Assembly: GCA_046153015.1 (NCBI GenBank)
Contig: JBJXGF010000177.1
Span: forward strand, 1-6,791
Reading direction: 5' to 3'
DNA: 6,791 nucleotides
Source of the DNA: JBJXGF01 sp046153015
GTDB lineage: Bacteria > Actinomycetota > Acidimicrobiia > Acidimicrobiales > CAIXPF01
Shown one piece after another: positions 1 to 6,605 of this stretch. Within the stretch, counting starts at the first letter, position 1; each line of letters begins with the position of its first letter. The translations under genes were made by a program, and so were the position numbers. The notes beneath the pieces were generated by a model. That model was not told where the DNA came from and did no database searches. It saw nothing but the letters and a program-made list of their open reading frames with translations.

Positions 1-3000
1 TGACCCCGCTCGCCGCCTGGTAGCGCGCCTCCACGGCGACCGCCGCGTCCCAGCAGACGCGGTCGGGCAGCAGCGCGTTCTGCAGCGTGACGGCGATGTC
101 GTGCTCGGCGCGGCGGACCTGCGCGGCGGCGACCACCACCCCCACCCGCTGGGCGAGATCCGCCAGGAACGCGCGGTCCTCGCCGGTGAAGGGGTCTCGG
201 GCCGGGTCGGACAGGCCGACGAACAGCGAGGCGCGGGCGCCGTCCCCCAGATCGAGCGCCGCCGCCGCGTGCGAGTGCGGCGCCGAGTCGGCGGACGGGC
301 GGGCGCGGCCCCGGTGGGCGAAGCCGAGCACGTCCCGGCGAGGCGCGGACTGCACGACCGTTGCGGAGTCGGCCAGCTCGGGCACGAGCGCCTCCGCCAG
401 GTGCTGCATCGCCGCCGCGGGATCGGCCTGGTCCTCCAGCTCGGCCAGCACTCGCGCAAGCAGCTCCGCCTGGGTCCGCCGCCGCTGCTGGTCCCGTTCG
501 GTCTGGGCGCGTCGCAGCGCAGCGCCGGTCCGTTCGGCCGTCTCCGCCACGAGGGCGAGCTCGCTCTCGGCCCATAGGTGGGGCTGACCGCGGCGCACCA
601 CCAGGGCGCAGGGGCGGTGACCCGCCGGGAGCGCCTGCACCACGCAGGCGCCGTTCCCGAGCGCGTCCAGCGCCAGGCGGGCGTCGGCGGCCGCGTCGTT
701 GTCGATCACCAGCGGGCCGCCGCCCTGGGTCGCCGCCCTGGCCAACGTCTCGTAACGCGGGCCGTCCTCGGGAGGCGGCGGCGGCCAGCCGATCGGAGCG
801 GTGCGGCGGGCGGCCGGCTCGTGGGGCTCGACGAAGCAGGCGCCGGCCGCCCCGAGCTGGTCGACGAGCAGCCGGGCGGCGCGGCCTTGGATCTCGGCCA
901 GGTCCGTCACCCCCACCAGCGCGTCGGCGAGGCGGGCCCGGAACGCGTCGAGCGCGGCGGCGGCCTGCACCTGCGCCTCGTGCGCCTTCTGGTCGGTGAT
1001 GTCGATCGTGAGCGTGGCCACCTGCGACACGACGCCCCCGAGGTCCCGGCGCAGCGGCGTGGCGGTGCTGCGGAACCAGCGCCACGAGCCGTCGCGCCGG
1101 CGGAGCCGGTAGTCGACCGCCATCGTCTCGCCGTGGCCCAGGGCGCGTGCGGCCGCCAGGTTGGCCTTGACGCGCTCCTGGTCGTCGGGATGCAGCACCG
1201 AGGGCAGCGACGCCTCGCCCAACGCGACAGGCTCGTCTGGCTCGTCGCGGAGCACCTCGAAGGATCGACGGCTGACGAACACGTTGCGGCCGAGGTCGAG
1301 GTCGAGCACCGCGATCACGCCCGGCGCCAGCGCGGTGACCTCCTGCACGAACTGGTGGGCGGCGGCCAGCTCCTGCTCCGCGAGGCGGCGGTCGGTCACG
1401 TCCGCGCTGCCGCCCACGTGCCCGGCGAACTCGCCCTCGGGCCCGAAGCGCGGCTGGCCCCACGACTCGATCCAGCGCCAGTCGCCGTTGGTCCCGCGCA
1501 CCCGGGCCTCGGCGTGGAACGGCCGCCGCTGCTCGAGCGCGTCGGCGAGCTCGGCCAGGTAGCCGGCTGCGTCGGCGGGGTGGAGCAGGTCCGGCCAGCG
1601 CCCGTGCCCCGCGTCGGCCCGGTCGATGCCGAAGAAGTCGCAGAAGGTCTGGTTGACCCACTGCTGCTCACCGGCGGCGTCGTGCACCCAGATCAGCAGC
1701 GGCGACTGGTCGGCGAGGAGCTGGAAGCGCTGCTCGCTCTCCCGCAGCAGGTTGGCCTCGTAGGCGGCCCGGCGCAGCAGCTTCTGCACCTCGCCGTACG
1801 CGGCCTGCGCGTCGAGACGGCTGCGCCGCTCGGCCTCGTACAGCTCGGTCCGGTCGAGCGCCTGGGCGACGATGCCCGAGATCACCGCCAGCTCGCCCCG
1901 TTCGGTGGGGGTGAACGGCCGATCGACGTTGCGGGCCACGCCGAGGTAGCCGAGCGGTCGGCCCTCGAGCTGCATCGGCAACGCACCGAGCGCGCCGAGC
2001 TCGAGCGGGGTGGCGACGGCGCCCATCGCCGGGAACCGCTCGAGGAGCTCACGCCGCGATCCGACCCAGACCGCCTCGCCGCCGGCCAGCGCGGCCGGGC
2101 CCGGCGCCGGGGTGTCGAGCGTCCAGCCGGCGGATGCGTCCCGGGCCGGCGCCGGCAGCGAGGCGGGCGCCCAGAAGGCGCCGGTCGACGAGTCGTACAG
2201 CACGATCACGGCCAGCGCCGTGTCGAAGTGACGGCGCAGGTGGCCGTCGACCACCGCCGCGATGTCGTCGATCGACGCCTGGCGGACCAGCGCCGCGCTC
2301 AGCGCGCCGGTGGCCGCGGCCGATTCCGCCCGTTCCTTCGCCGCCCGTTCGAGCTCCCGCTCCGCGCTCGCCTCGGCCCGTTCGGTGGTTTCGATGGCCA
2401 GGAACCAGACGGTAATGATGACTGAGCCGAGGAACAGCTGCGCGTAGCCGAGCTGGGCCTGCGCCGACACGTCGAGCACGGCGAAGGGCCCGCGACCGCG
2501 GGCGGTGGCCGCGTTGGCCACGATCGCCATCACAGCGCTGCACACCGACACGCCCCGCGGGCCGAGGCGCAGGGCCGCCCACACGAGAACCGGCAGCAGC
2601 AGGAAGGCGGGCGGCGTGGAGGATTCCCAGAACGCCACGATGCTGGCGGCGAGCACCGCCGCGAGGCACAGGACCGGTTCGAGCAGCCGGCGCCCGGCGG
2701 GCAGGCGGACCTCCCGGCAGGAGATGATGGCCACGCCGATGGCGAGGATCCCGAGCCCGTCCCCGGCCCACCAGTGCAGCGCGGCGTTCCACCACGGCAC
2801 TGCGGACTGGACGACCTTGACCAGGCCGCCCACCACGGCGCCGGCCCCGGCGCCCGCCCCGACCGCGGCGACGATGAACGACACCGCCCCCCGCCGCCGC
2901 CCCAGGTCGAGCCGGCCGGGCGAGAGGCGGCGCAGCACGCTCACCCCCACGAGGGGCTCCACGCAGTTCGCCGCCGAGTACCCGATCGCCAACCCGAGGC

Positions 3001-3292
3001 TCAGGCCGTGCTCGAGGTCGACGGCGATCTCGGCGGCCACGATCGCCGCGAACACCGCCCACCAGCGCCGCCGGGGCAGCAGCGCCAGCGCCGCGACCGT
3101 GACCCCGGCGGGAGGGAAGAACGCCAGCCCGATGTCGGCGGCGAAGACCCGCCAGGCCAGCTCCGCGCCGGCGCCGTACGCCACGAACACGACGGCAAAG
3201 ACGATCAGGCCCGCGATCAGGCCCGCCCTCAGCTCGTGCGGCCGCGCCGCACCGTCCCTGGCCGCGCCCTGCACGAACCTGCGCCTCCCCAT
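1..3292 (-). CDS. Membrane multi-sensor SpoIIE-family PP2C phosphatase (MASE1-GAF-PAS-PAS-GAF-GAF-SpoIIE), 3' end cut by window
   Basis: The frame is open from ATG at 3292 to the left edge: 1097 residues, no stop. Residues about 22-303 are hydrophobic with seven or eight likely membrane segments and a MASE1-like FFPPAG motif at 58-63. A charged linker (304-328) leads to GAF1 (about 329-480). PAS1 (about 518-636, ending DVTD) and PAS2 (about 642-768, with LHPDD at 700-704 and ending DITD) follow. A degenerate GAF2 (about 782-928), a coiled-coil-like linker and GAF3 (about 955-1060) come next. The last 32 residues, with LQNALLP at 1070-1076 and then VEARYQAASG, match the opening of RsbU/SpoIIE phosphatase domains. 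The metal-binding GGDWYD-type motif would lie just outside the window. Such proteins usually dephosphorylate anti-anti-sigma factors in partner-switching stress control; that role is inferred. No LOV-type NCRF cysteine motif is seen in either PAS domain. The start is uncertain: no strong ribosome-binding site precedes 3292, and an in-frame ATG at 3343 would add 17 residues. GAF boundaries are approximate. Confidence 0.85.
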   Translation of the reverse strand, partial: MGRRRFVQGAARDGAARPHELRAGLIAGLIVFAVVFVAYGAGAELAWRVFAADIGLAFFPPAGVTVAALALLPRRRWWAVFAAIVAAEIAVDLEHGLSLGLAIGYSAANCVEPLVGVSVLRRLSPGRLDLGRRRGAVSFIVAAVGAGAGAGAVVGGLVKVVQSAVPWWNAALHWWAGDGLGILAIGVAIISCREVRLPAGRRLLEPVLCLAAVLAASIVAFWESSTPPAFLLLPVLVWAALRLGPRGVSVCSAVMAIVANAATARGRGPFAVLDVSAQAQLGYAQLFLGSVIITVWFLAIETTERAEASAERELERAAKERAESAAATGALSAALVRQASIDDIAAVVDGHLRRHFDTALAVIVLYDSSTGAFWAPASLPAPARDASAGWTLDTPAPGPAALAGGEAVWVGSRRELLERFPAMGAVATPLELGALGALPMQLEGRPLGYLGVARNVDRPFTPTERGELAVISGIVAQALDRTELYEAERRSRLDAQAAYGEVQKLLRRAAYEANLLRESEQRFQLLADQSPLLIWVHDAAGEQQWVNQTFCDFFGIDRADAGHGRWPDLLHPADAAGYLAELADALEQRRPFHAEARVRGTNGDWRWIESWGQPRFGPEGEFAGHVGGSADVTDRRLAEQELAAAHQFVQEVTALAPGVIAVLDLDLGRNVFVSRRSFEVLRDEPDEPVALGEASLPSVLHPDDQERVKANLAAARALGHGETMAVDYRLRRRDGSWRWFRSTATPLRRDLGGVVSQVATLTIDITDQKAHEAQVQAAAALDAFRARLADALVGVTDLAEIQGRAARLLVDQLGAAGACFVEPHEPAARRTAPIGWPPPPPEDGPRYETLARAATQGGGPLVIDNDAAADARLALDALGNGACVVQALPAGHRPCALVVRRGQPHLWAESELALVAETAERTGAALRRAQTERDQQRRRTQAELLARVLAELEDQADPAAAMQHLAEALVPELADSATVVQSAPRRDVLGFAHRGRARPSADSAPHSHAAAALDLGDGARASLFVGLSDPARDPFTGEDRAFLADLAQRVGVVVAAAQVRRAEHDIAVTLQNALLPDRVCWDAAVAVEARYQAASGV

Positions 3293-3362
3293 CTCGAGCA
3301 AAGCCCCAACGACGGTAGTCAACCCCGCCGGCGTCGAGCCCATCCGGCGACGGCGCGGGCGC
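3293..3362. other. Gap between hydrolase and sensor genes with a weak inverted repeat
   Basis: This 70 bp gap separates the hydrolase stop from the chosen start of the sensor gene. It holds an inverted repeat, CGCCGG at 3326-3331 and CCGGCG at 3344-3349, with a 12-base loop. There is no T-run after it in either direction, so it is not a convincing intrinsic terminator, and 6-bp GC palindromes are expected by chance at this base composition. If the sensor gene starts at the ATG at 3343, the gap shrinks to 19 bp and read-through from the hydrolase would be likely. I see no clear promoter here. Confidence 0.3.
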
Positions 3363-4184
3363 TCAGCGCTGCAGGAACGCCGCCGCGCGGTCGGTCCAGG
3401 TCTGGAGCTCCTCCCAGTTGCCGGCCACGGCCAGCTCGGCGTCGGGCAGCAGCTCGGCGAGCTGCTCGGCGGTGCTCACCGGGTGTGTGGGGTCGCCCGA
3501 CCAAGCCAGGATCAGCGCCGGCGCGGTGATCTCGGCGATCCGCTCCCGGGCGGGCAGGTCGGCCCGCCCCGTGCCGCGCAGCACACCGGCCAGCCTCGTG
3601 GGGTTCTCTCGGCGGGCGAAGTCGAAGCGGGCGTCCCACTCGGCCCGGCCCACCAGCGGGTCGGGCGTGGGCGCGGCGAGCATGGCCGACACGAACGCAT
3701 CGGCCGTGCTCGTGGTCTCGACAATCCCGGCCACCTGCTCCCAGATCTCGACCCGTTCCCGGCGGGTCTCCCAGGCCGTGGGCGGGATCACCAGCAGCAG
3801 TGCGTCCACCCGCTCGGGGGCCAGCACCGCGGCGTGCAGCGCCGTGCCGCAGCCCATCGACGCTCCGCCCGCCGCGTACCGACCCAACCCGAGCACCTCG
3901 GCCAGCGCCAACTGGTCGCGAGCCAGCTCCTCCCAGCTGTAGCCGCCCGGGTCGGGGGTGAAGCCCGACTCGCCGTGCCCCCGGGCGTCGTAGCGCAGGA
4001 GCCGGCAGCTCCCCGCCAGCCGCTCCAGCTCGAGCTGCGGGAACTCGTCGTCGTAGGCCCGACTGGCGGAAAGCCCGTGACCCCAGACCACGCTGCGCCC
4101 GGCTCCGCTCAGCTCGTAGGCCAGCTCGACGCCGCGCACGGTCGCCGTGCCGGACCTGCCTGCTGCTCCGGTGGCTTCCCCCAC
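3363..4184 (-). CDS. Alpha/beta hydrolase, atypical catalytic histidine
   Basis: The product is 273 residues, a normal length for a single-domain alpha/beta hydrolase, probably cytoplasmic (no signal peptide or membrane segment). GTG at 4184 is chosen because GGAGG lies 4 bases upstream (4189-4193); a GTG 15 codons further in is an alternative. Visible landmarks are the oxyanion-side HG at 36-37 (WGHGLSAS), YDARGHGES at 65-73, and the nucleophile elbow GASMG at 107-111 with Ser109. The likely acid is Asp231 in WSGDPTHP. Where most relatives have a Gly-His near the C-terminus, this protein has AGNWEEL (254-260), so the usual third triad residue appears to be missing. His234, beside the acid, is the only nearby histidine. 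The substrate cannot be told from sequence: esterase, lipase, lactonase or a non-hydrolytic function are all possible. It follows egtD by 32 bp on the same strand, so co-transcription is likely, but no known ergothioneine step needs such an enzyme. Confidence 0.88.
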   Translation of the reverse strand: MGEATGAAGRSGTATVRGVELAYELSGAGRSVVWGHGLSASRAYDDEFPQLELERLAGSCRLLRYDARGHGESGFTPDPGGYSWEELARDQLALAEVLGLGRYAAGGASMGCGTALHAAVLAPERVDALLLVIPPTAWETRRERVEIWEQVAGIVETTSTADAFVSAMLAAPTPDPLVGRAEWDARFDFARRENPTRLAGVLRGTGRADLPARERIAEITAPALILAWSGDPTHPVSTAEQLAELLPDAELAVAGNWEELQTWTDRAAAFLQR

Positions 4185-4195
4185 CGCCCCTCCCG
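4185..4195 (-). promoter_or_regulatory. Ribosome-binding site of the hydrolase gene
   Basis: Read on the minus strand, a GGGAGGGG run (4194-4187) contains a perfect GGAGG core at 4193-4189, four bases before the GTG at 4184. It is the strongest Shine-Dalgarno-like match in the window and decides the start. Every longer version of this open frame would extend back into egtD. Confidence 0.6.
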
Positions 4196-4216
4196 ACGCA
4201 CGAGCCCGGCGTGATC

Positions 4217-5242
4217 CTAAACCGGGGCCTCGGCGGCCGGGCGGGACAACGTGAGGGCGAAGTCGCCGGCCCGGTCGGTCCAGGTCTCCACCGCCCTCAG
4301 CCCGGCGCCGGCCAGCTCGCCGGCCAAGCGGTCGAGGCGGAACTTGGCCGAGATCTCGGTGCGGATGCCCTCCCCGGCCTCGAGCTCCACGGTGCACCCG
4401 AGCGCCGCGATCCGGATCCGCTGGCGGCGGGTCGAGCGCAGCCACATCTCGATCCACTCGTGGGACTCGTCGAAGCACACCTCGTGCTCGAACGCGTCGA
4501 GGTCGAACTCGCCGCCGAGCTCCCGGTTGATCACCGAGAGCACGTTGCGGTTGAACGCTGCGGTCACCCCGGCCGCATCGTCGTACGCCGCCAGCAGCCG
4601 GGAGCGGTCCTTCACGAGGTCGACCCCGAGCAGGAACGACTCGCCCGGTTCGAGGCGCGCCGCGAGGCCGCCCAGCAGCGCCCGCCGCTGAGCCGGGCGG
4701 AAGTTGCCGATCGTGCCGCCGAGCAGCGCCACGAGCCGCCGCCCGCCCCGCGGGATCCGGTCGAGGTCGAGCTCGAAGTCGGCCGCCACGCCCCGCACCT
4801 CGAGCCCGGGCCGCTCCCGCGCCAGCCGCCGGCAGCTCTCGCGCAGCGCCGCCTCGCTCACGTCGAGCGCGACGAAGCGGCGCAGGCGCCCACCGCCCGC
4901 CAGCGCGTCGAGCAGCAGCGCCGTCTTCTCGCCCATCCCCGAACCCAGCTCCACGAGCGTGTCGGCCGCGCTGGCCGCGGCGATCTCGGCGCCGTGGTCG
5001 ACCAGGATCTCCCGCTCACGCCGGGTGGGGTAGTACTCGGGGAGCTGGGTGATGTCCTCGAAGAGGAGGCTTCCTGTCTCGTCGTAGAACCACTTCGGAG
5101 GCAGCTCCTTCGGCACGGCGGCGAACCCGCGCGCCACGTCGCGCGCCAGCGCCGGCCGACGCGCCGCCGCGTCGAGGTGCACGTCCACCGCCACGCGCTG
5201 TCTTGTCCGCTCTCCGCCGCTCGGGCGGTTCGCTTCGCTCAT
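4217..5242 (-). CDS. egtD: L-histidine N-alpha-methyltransferase (ergothioneine step 1)
   Basis: EgtD transfers three methyl groups from S-adenosylmethionine to histidine, giving hercynine (N-alpha-trimethylhistidine), the substrate of EgtB. The product is 341 residues against about 321 in mycobacteria; the extra length is N-terminal. The S-adenosylmethionine loop is ELGSGMGEKT at 98-107 and ALDVSE at 125-130 follows. Residues known for histidine binding in Mycobacterium smegmatis EgtD (Tyr56, Asn166, Tyr206, Met252, Glu282, Ser284) all map with a constant offset of 14 to Tyr70 (PEYYPTR), Asn180 (GGTIGNF), Tyr220 (AAYDDAAGV), Met266 (IEMWL), Glu296 and Ser298 (RTEISAKFR). The active site is therefore complete and the enzyme should work. 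ATG at 5242 is chosen because it overlaps the egtB stop as ATGA and has AGGA six bases upstream; an earlier in-frame ATG at 5290 would overlap egtB by 52 bp and lies inside its conserved C-terminus. The stop is TAG at 4217-4219. Confidence 0.97.
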   Translation of the reverse strand: MSEANRPSGGERTRQRVAVDVHLDAAARRPALARDVARGFAAVPKELPPKWFYDETGSLLFEDITQLPEYYPTRREREILVDHGAEIAAASAADTLVELGSGMGEKTALLLDALAGGGRLRRFVALDVSEAALRESCRRLARERPGLEVRGVAADFELDLDRIPRGGRRLVALLGGTIGNFRPAQRRALLGGLAARLEPGESFLLGVDLVKDRSRLLAAYDDAAGVTAAFNRNVLSVINRELGGEFDLDAFEHEVCFDESHEWIEMWLRSTRRQRIRIAALGCTVELEAGEGIRTEISAKFRLDRLAGELAGAGLRAVETWTDRAGDFALTLSRPAAEAPV

Positions 5243-5252
5243 GCGACATCCT
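5239..5252 (-). promoter_or_regulatory. egtB stop / egtD start overlap with ribosome-binding site
   Basis: The egtB stop TGA (5241-5239) and the egtD start ATG (5242-5240) share the sequence ATGA. An AGGA (5252-5249 on the minus strand) sits inside the last egtB codons, six bases before the egtD start. This is the classic layout for translational coupling, so the two enzymes are probably made in linked amounts from one mRNA. Confidence 0.75.
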
Positions 5253-6561
5253 GGGTGAGGCGCAGGCCGCTGTACGCCCAGCGGGCCCACGGGGGAAAGA
5301 AGTTCCGGTAGCTCGCCCGCACGTGCCCGGGCGGTGTGATCGCGCTGCCGCCCTTCAGCACGAACTGGTTGACCATGAACTTGCCGTTGTACTCACCGAG
5401 GGCGCCCGGGCCGGGCCGGAAGCCCGGGTAGGCCGTGTACGGGCTCGACGTCCACTCCCACACGTCGCCGAAGAGCTGGGCGGCAGCGCCCTCGCCCTGC
5501 CCGTCGCCCCTGAGCGGGGCCGGGTGGAAGCGTCCGGAATCGAGCAGGTTGCCGACCAGGGGGCGGCCAGCGGCCGCGGTCTCCCACTCGGCCTCGGTCG
5601 GAAGCCGGGCCCCGGCCCACCGGGCGAACGCGTCGGCTTCGTACCAGCTCACGTGGCAGACCGGCTCGGCGGGGTCGAGCGGCCGCCGGCCCTGCAGCGT
5701 GAACACCGTCCAGGCGCCGTCCCCCTCGGCCCAGTACTCGGGCGCCCGCCAACCCCGCGCCTGCACGGCGGCCCAGCCGTCGGCCATCCACAACGTCGGG
5801 CGCTGGTAGCCGCCGTCGGCCATGAACTCCAGCCACTCGCCGCAGGTGGCCAGCCGCGAGGCGAGCTCGTAGTCGGGCGTGAGCACGCGGTGGCGGGGCA
5901 GCTCGTTGTCGAAGGCGAAGCCCACCCCGTCGTGGCCGACCGCTCGCTCCCCGCCCTCGACCCGCAGCCAACGCGGCGGCCCGCAGCGGCCCCCCGACAC
6001 CGACACCGGCGTCGACGGGGCCGCATCGCGGTAGGCGGGGGCCAGCGGGTTCCGCGAGAGCAGATGCTTGGCGTCCATCAGCAGCAGCTCCTGGTGCTGC
6101 TGCTCGTGGTGCAGGCCGAGCTCGACGATCGGGACGAGCCCCGCGTCCAGGCCGGTCAGCGCGGCGTGGAGCGAGTCGTCGACCCGGCGGCGGTAGCTGG
6201 CCACCTCCGCCCCGCTCGGGCGGGTCAGCAGGCCCCGCTCGGCGCGGGGCGGGCGGGGCCCCACGTGGTCGTAATAGCTGTTGAACAGCAGGGCGTACTC
6301 GGGCCGGACCCGCTCGTAGCCAGGCACGGCGGCCAGCACGAACTCCTCGAAGAACCAGGTGGTGTGGGCGCGATGCCACTTGGTGGGGCTGGCGTCGGGC
6401 ATCGACTGCGCCTGCTGGTCCTCCGCGCTGAGCGGCTCGGCCAGCGCCTCGGTGAGCGCCCGCACCTCGGCCAGGCGAGCCAGCAGGGCCGGCGGCGCCA
6501 GCGAGGGCGCGAGTGGAGACGGAACGGTCGACAGTGCAGTCACGAGCTCTCGACTTGCCAC
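5239..6561 (-). CDS. egtB: Ergothioneine sulfoxide synthase EgtB, type II-like (hercynine oxygenase)
   Basis: EgtB is a non-haem iron enzyme that uses O2 to join a thiol to the imidazole of hercynine, giving a sulfoxide. The 440-residue product has an N-terminal DinB-like iron domain (about 28-170) and a C-terminal formylglycine-generating-enzyme-like fold (about 205-438, with GDVWEW at 365-370 and a GG-S-RASYR-GLRL tail). The iron ligands are probably His66 (KWHRAHTTWFFE) plus His152 and His156 in the HX3HXE motif (HHEQQHQE, 151-158). The segment FNSYYDHVG followed by RGLLTRPS (93-116) is typical of type II EgtB proteins of proteobacteria and Chloracidobacterium, not of the mycobacterial enzyme. 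Tyr96-Tyr97 should correspond to the active-site tyrosine pair of Chloracidobacterium EgtB. That class uses cysteine instead of gamma-glutamylcysteine, in keeping with no egtA or egtC here. The start is GTG at 6561: an in-frame stop lies at 6739-6741 and no ATG or GTG occurs between. GTG at codon 7 is an alternative. Confidence 0.96.
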   Translation of the reverse strand: MASRELVTALSTVPSPLAPSLAPPALLARLAEVRALTEALAEPLSAEDQQAQSMPDASPTKWHRAHTTWFFEEFVLAAVPGYERVRPEYALLFNSYYDHVGPRPPRAERGLLTRPSGAEVASYRRRVDDSLHAALTGLDAGLVPIVELGLHHEQQHQELLLMDAKHLLSRNPLAPAYRDAAPSTPVSVSGGRCGPPRWLRVEGGERAVGHDGVGFAFDNELPRHRVLTPDYELASRLATCGEWLEFMADGGYQRPTLWMADGWAAVQARGWRAPEYWAEGDGAWTVFTLQGRRPLDPAEPVCHVSWYEADAFARWAGARLPTEAEWETAAAGRPLVGNLLDSGRFHPAPLRGDGQGEGAAAQLFGDVWEWTSSPYTAYPGFRPGPGALGEYNGKFMVNQFVLKGGSAITPPGHVRASYRNFFPPWARWAYSGLRLTQDVA

Positions 6562-6566
6562 AAATC

Positions 6567-6593
6567 GCGCCCGGCTACACCTCCACCGGGCGC
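6567..6593 (-). promoter_or_regulatory. Hairpin with GGAGG in its loop, in the egtB leader
   Basis: An 8-bp perfect inverted repeat, GCGCCCGG (6567-6574) and CCGGGCGC (6586-6593), surrounds an 11-base loop (6575-6585). On the minus strand the loop contains GGAGG at 6584-6580, the only good Shine-Dalgarno match before egtB. In linear sequence it is 18 bases from the GTG, too far to be ideal; with the stem formed only about 10 unpaired bases separate them. The hairpin may therefore set or modulate egtB translation, or be an operator. The pairing is seen in the sequence; the function is inferred. Confidence 0.5.
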
Positions 6594-6605
6594 AGGCAGG
6601 GCGTC

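Noticed and set aside
642..768. LOV-type flavin-binding PAS domain in the sensor
   Set aside because: The region has HPDD and a DG-WRW pattern of a general PAS fold, but no GxNCRFLQ cysteine motif.
578..2425. 615-residue plus-strand open frame
   Set aside because: It is antisense to the GAF/PAS region of the sensor gene and has a low-complexity composition rich in R, G, A and V with no recognisable domain. Long antisense frames are expected at this GC content.
2049..3062. 337-residue minus-strand open frame
   Set aside because: It overlaps the sensor gene in another frame, is mostly R, G and A, and has no domain. The true frame gives MASE1 and GAF features over the same bases.
3363..4184. 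Hydrolase as the missing EgtC or EgtE
   Set aside because: EgtC is a class II glutamine amidotransferase-type hydrolase and EgtE a PLP enzyme. This protein has neither fold signature, so it does not fill either step by homology.
2505..4214. 569-residue plus-strand open frame
   Set aside because: It spans the MASE1 region, an intergenic gap and the hydrolase in antisense, and its composition changes abruptly where the genes change. No domain is recognisable.
4211..5311. 366-residue plus-strand open frame
   Set aside because: It is an exact antisense shadow of egtD, whose conserved active-site residues are read on the minus strand.
5393..6379. 328-residue minus-strand open frame inside egtB
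   Set aside because: It is an out-of-frame shadow of egtB with arginine- and glycine-rich low complexity.
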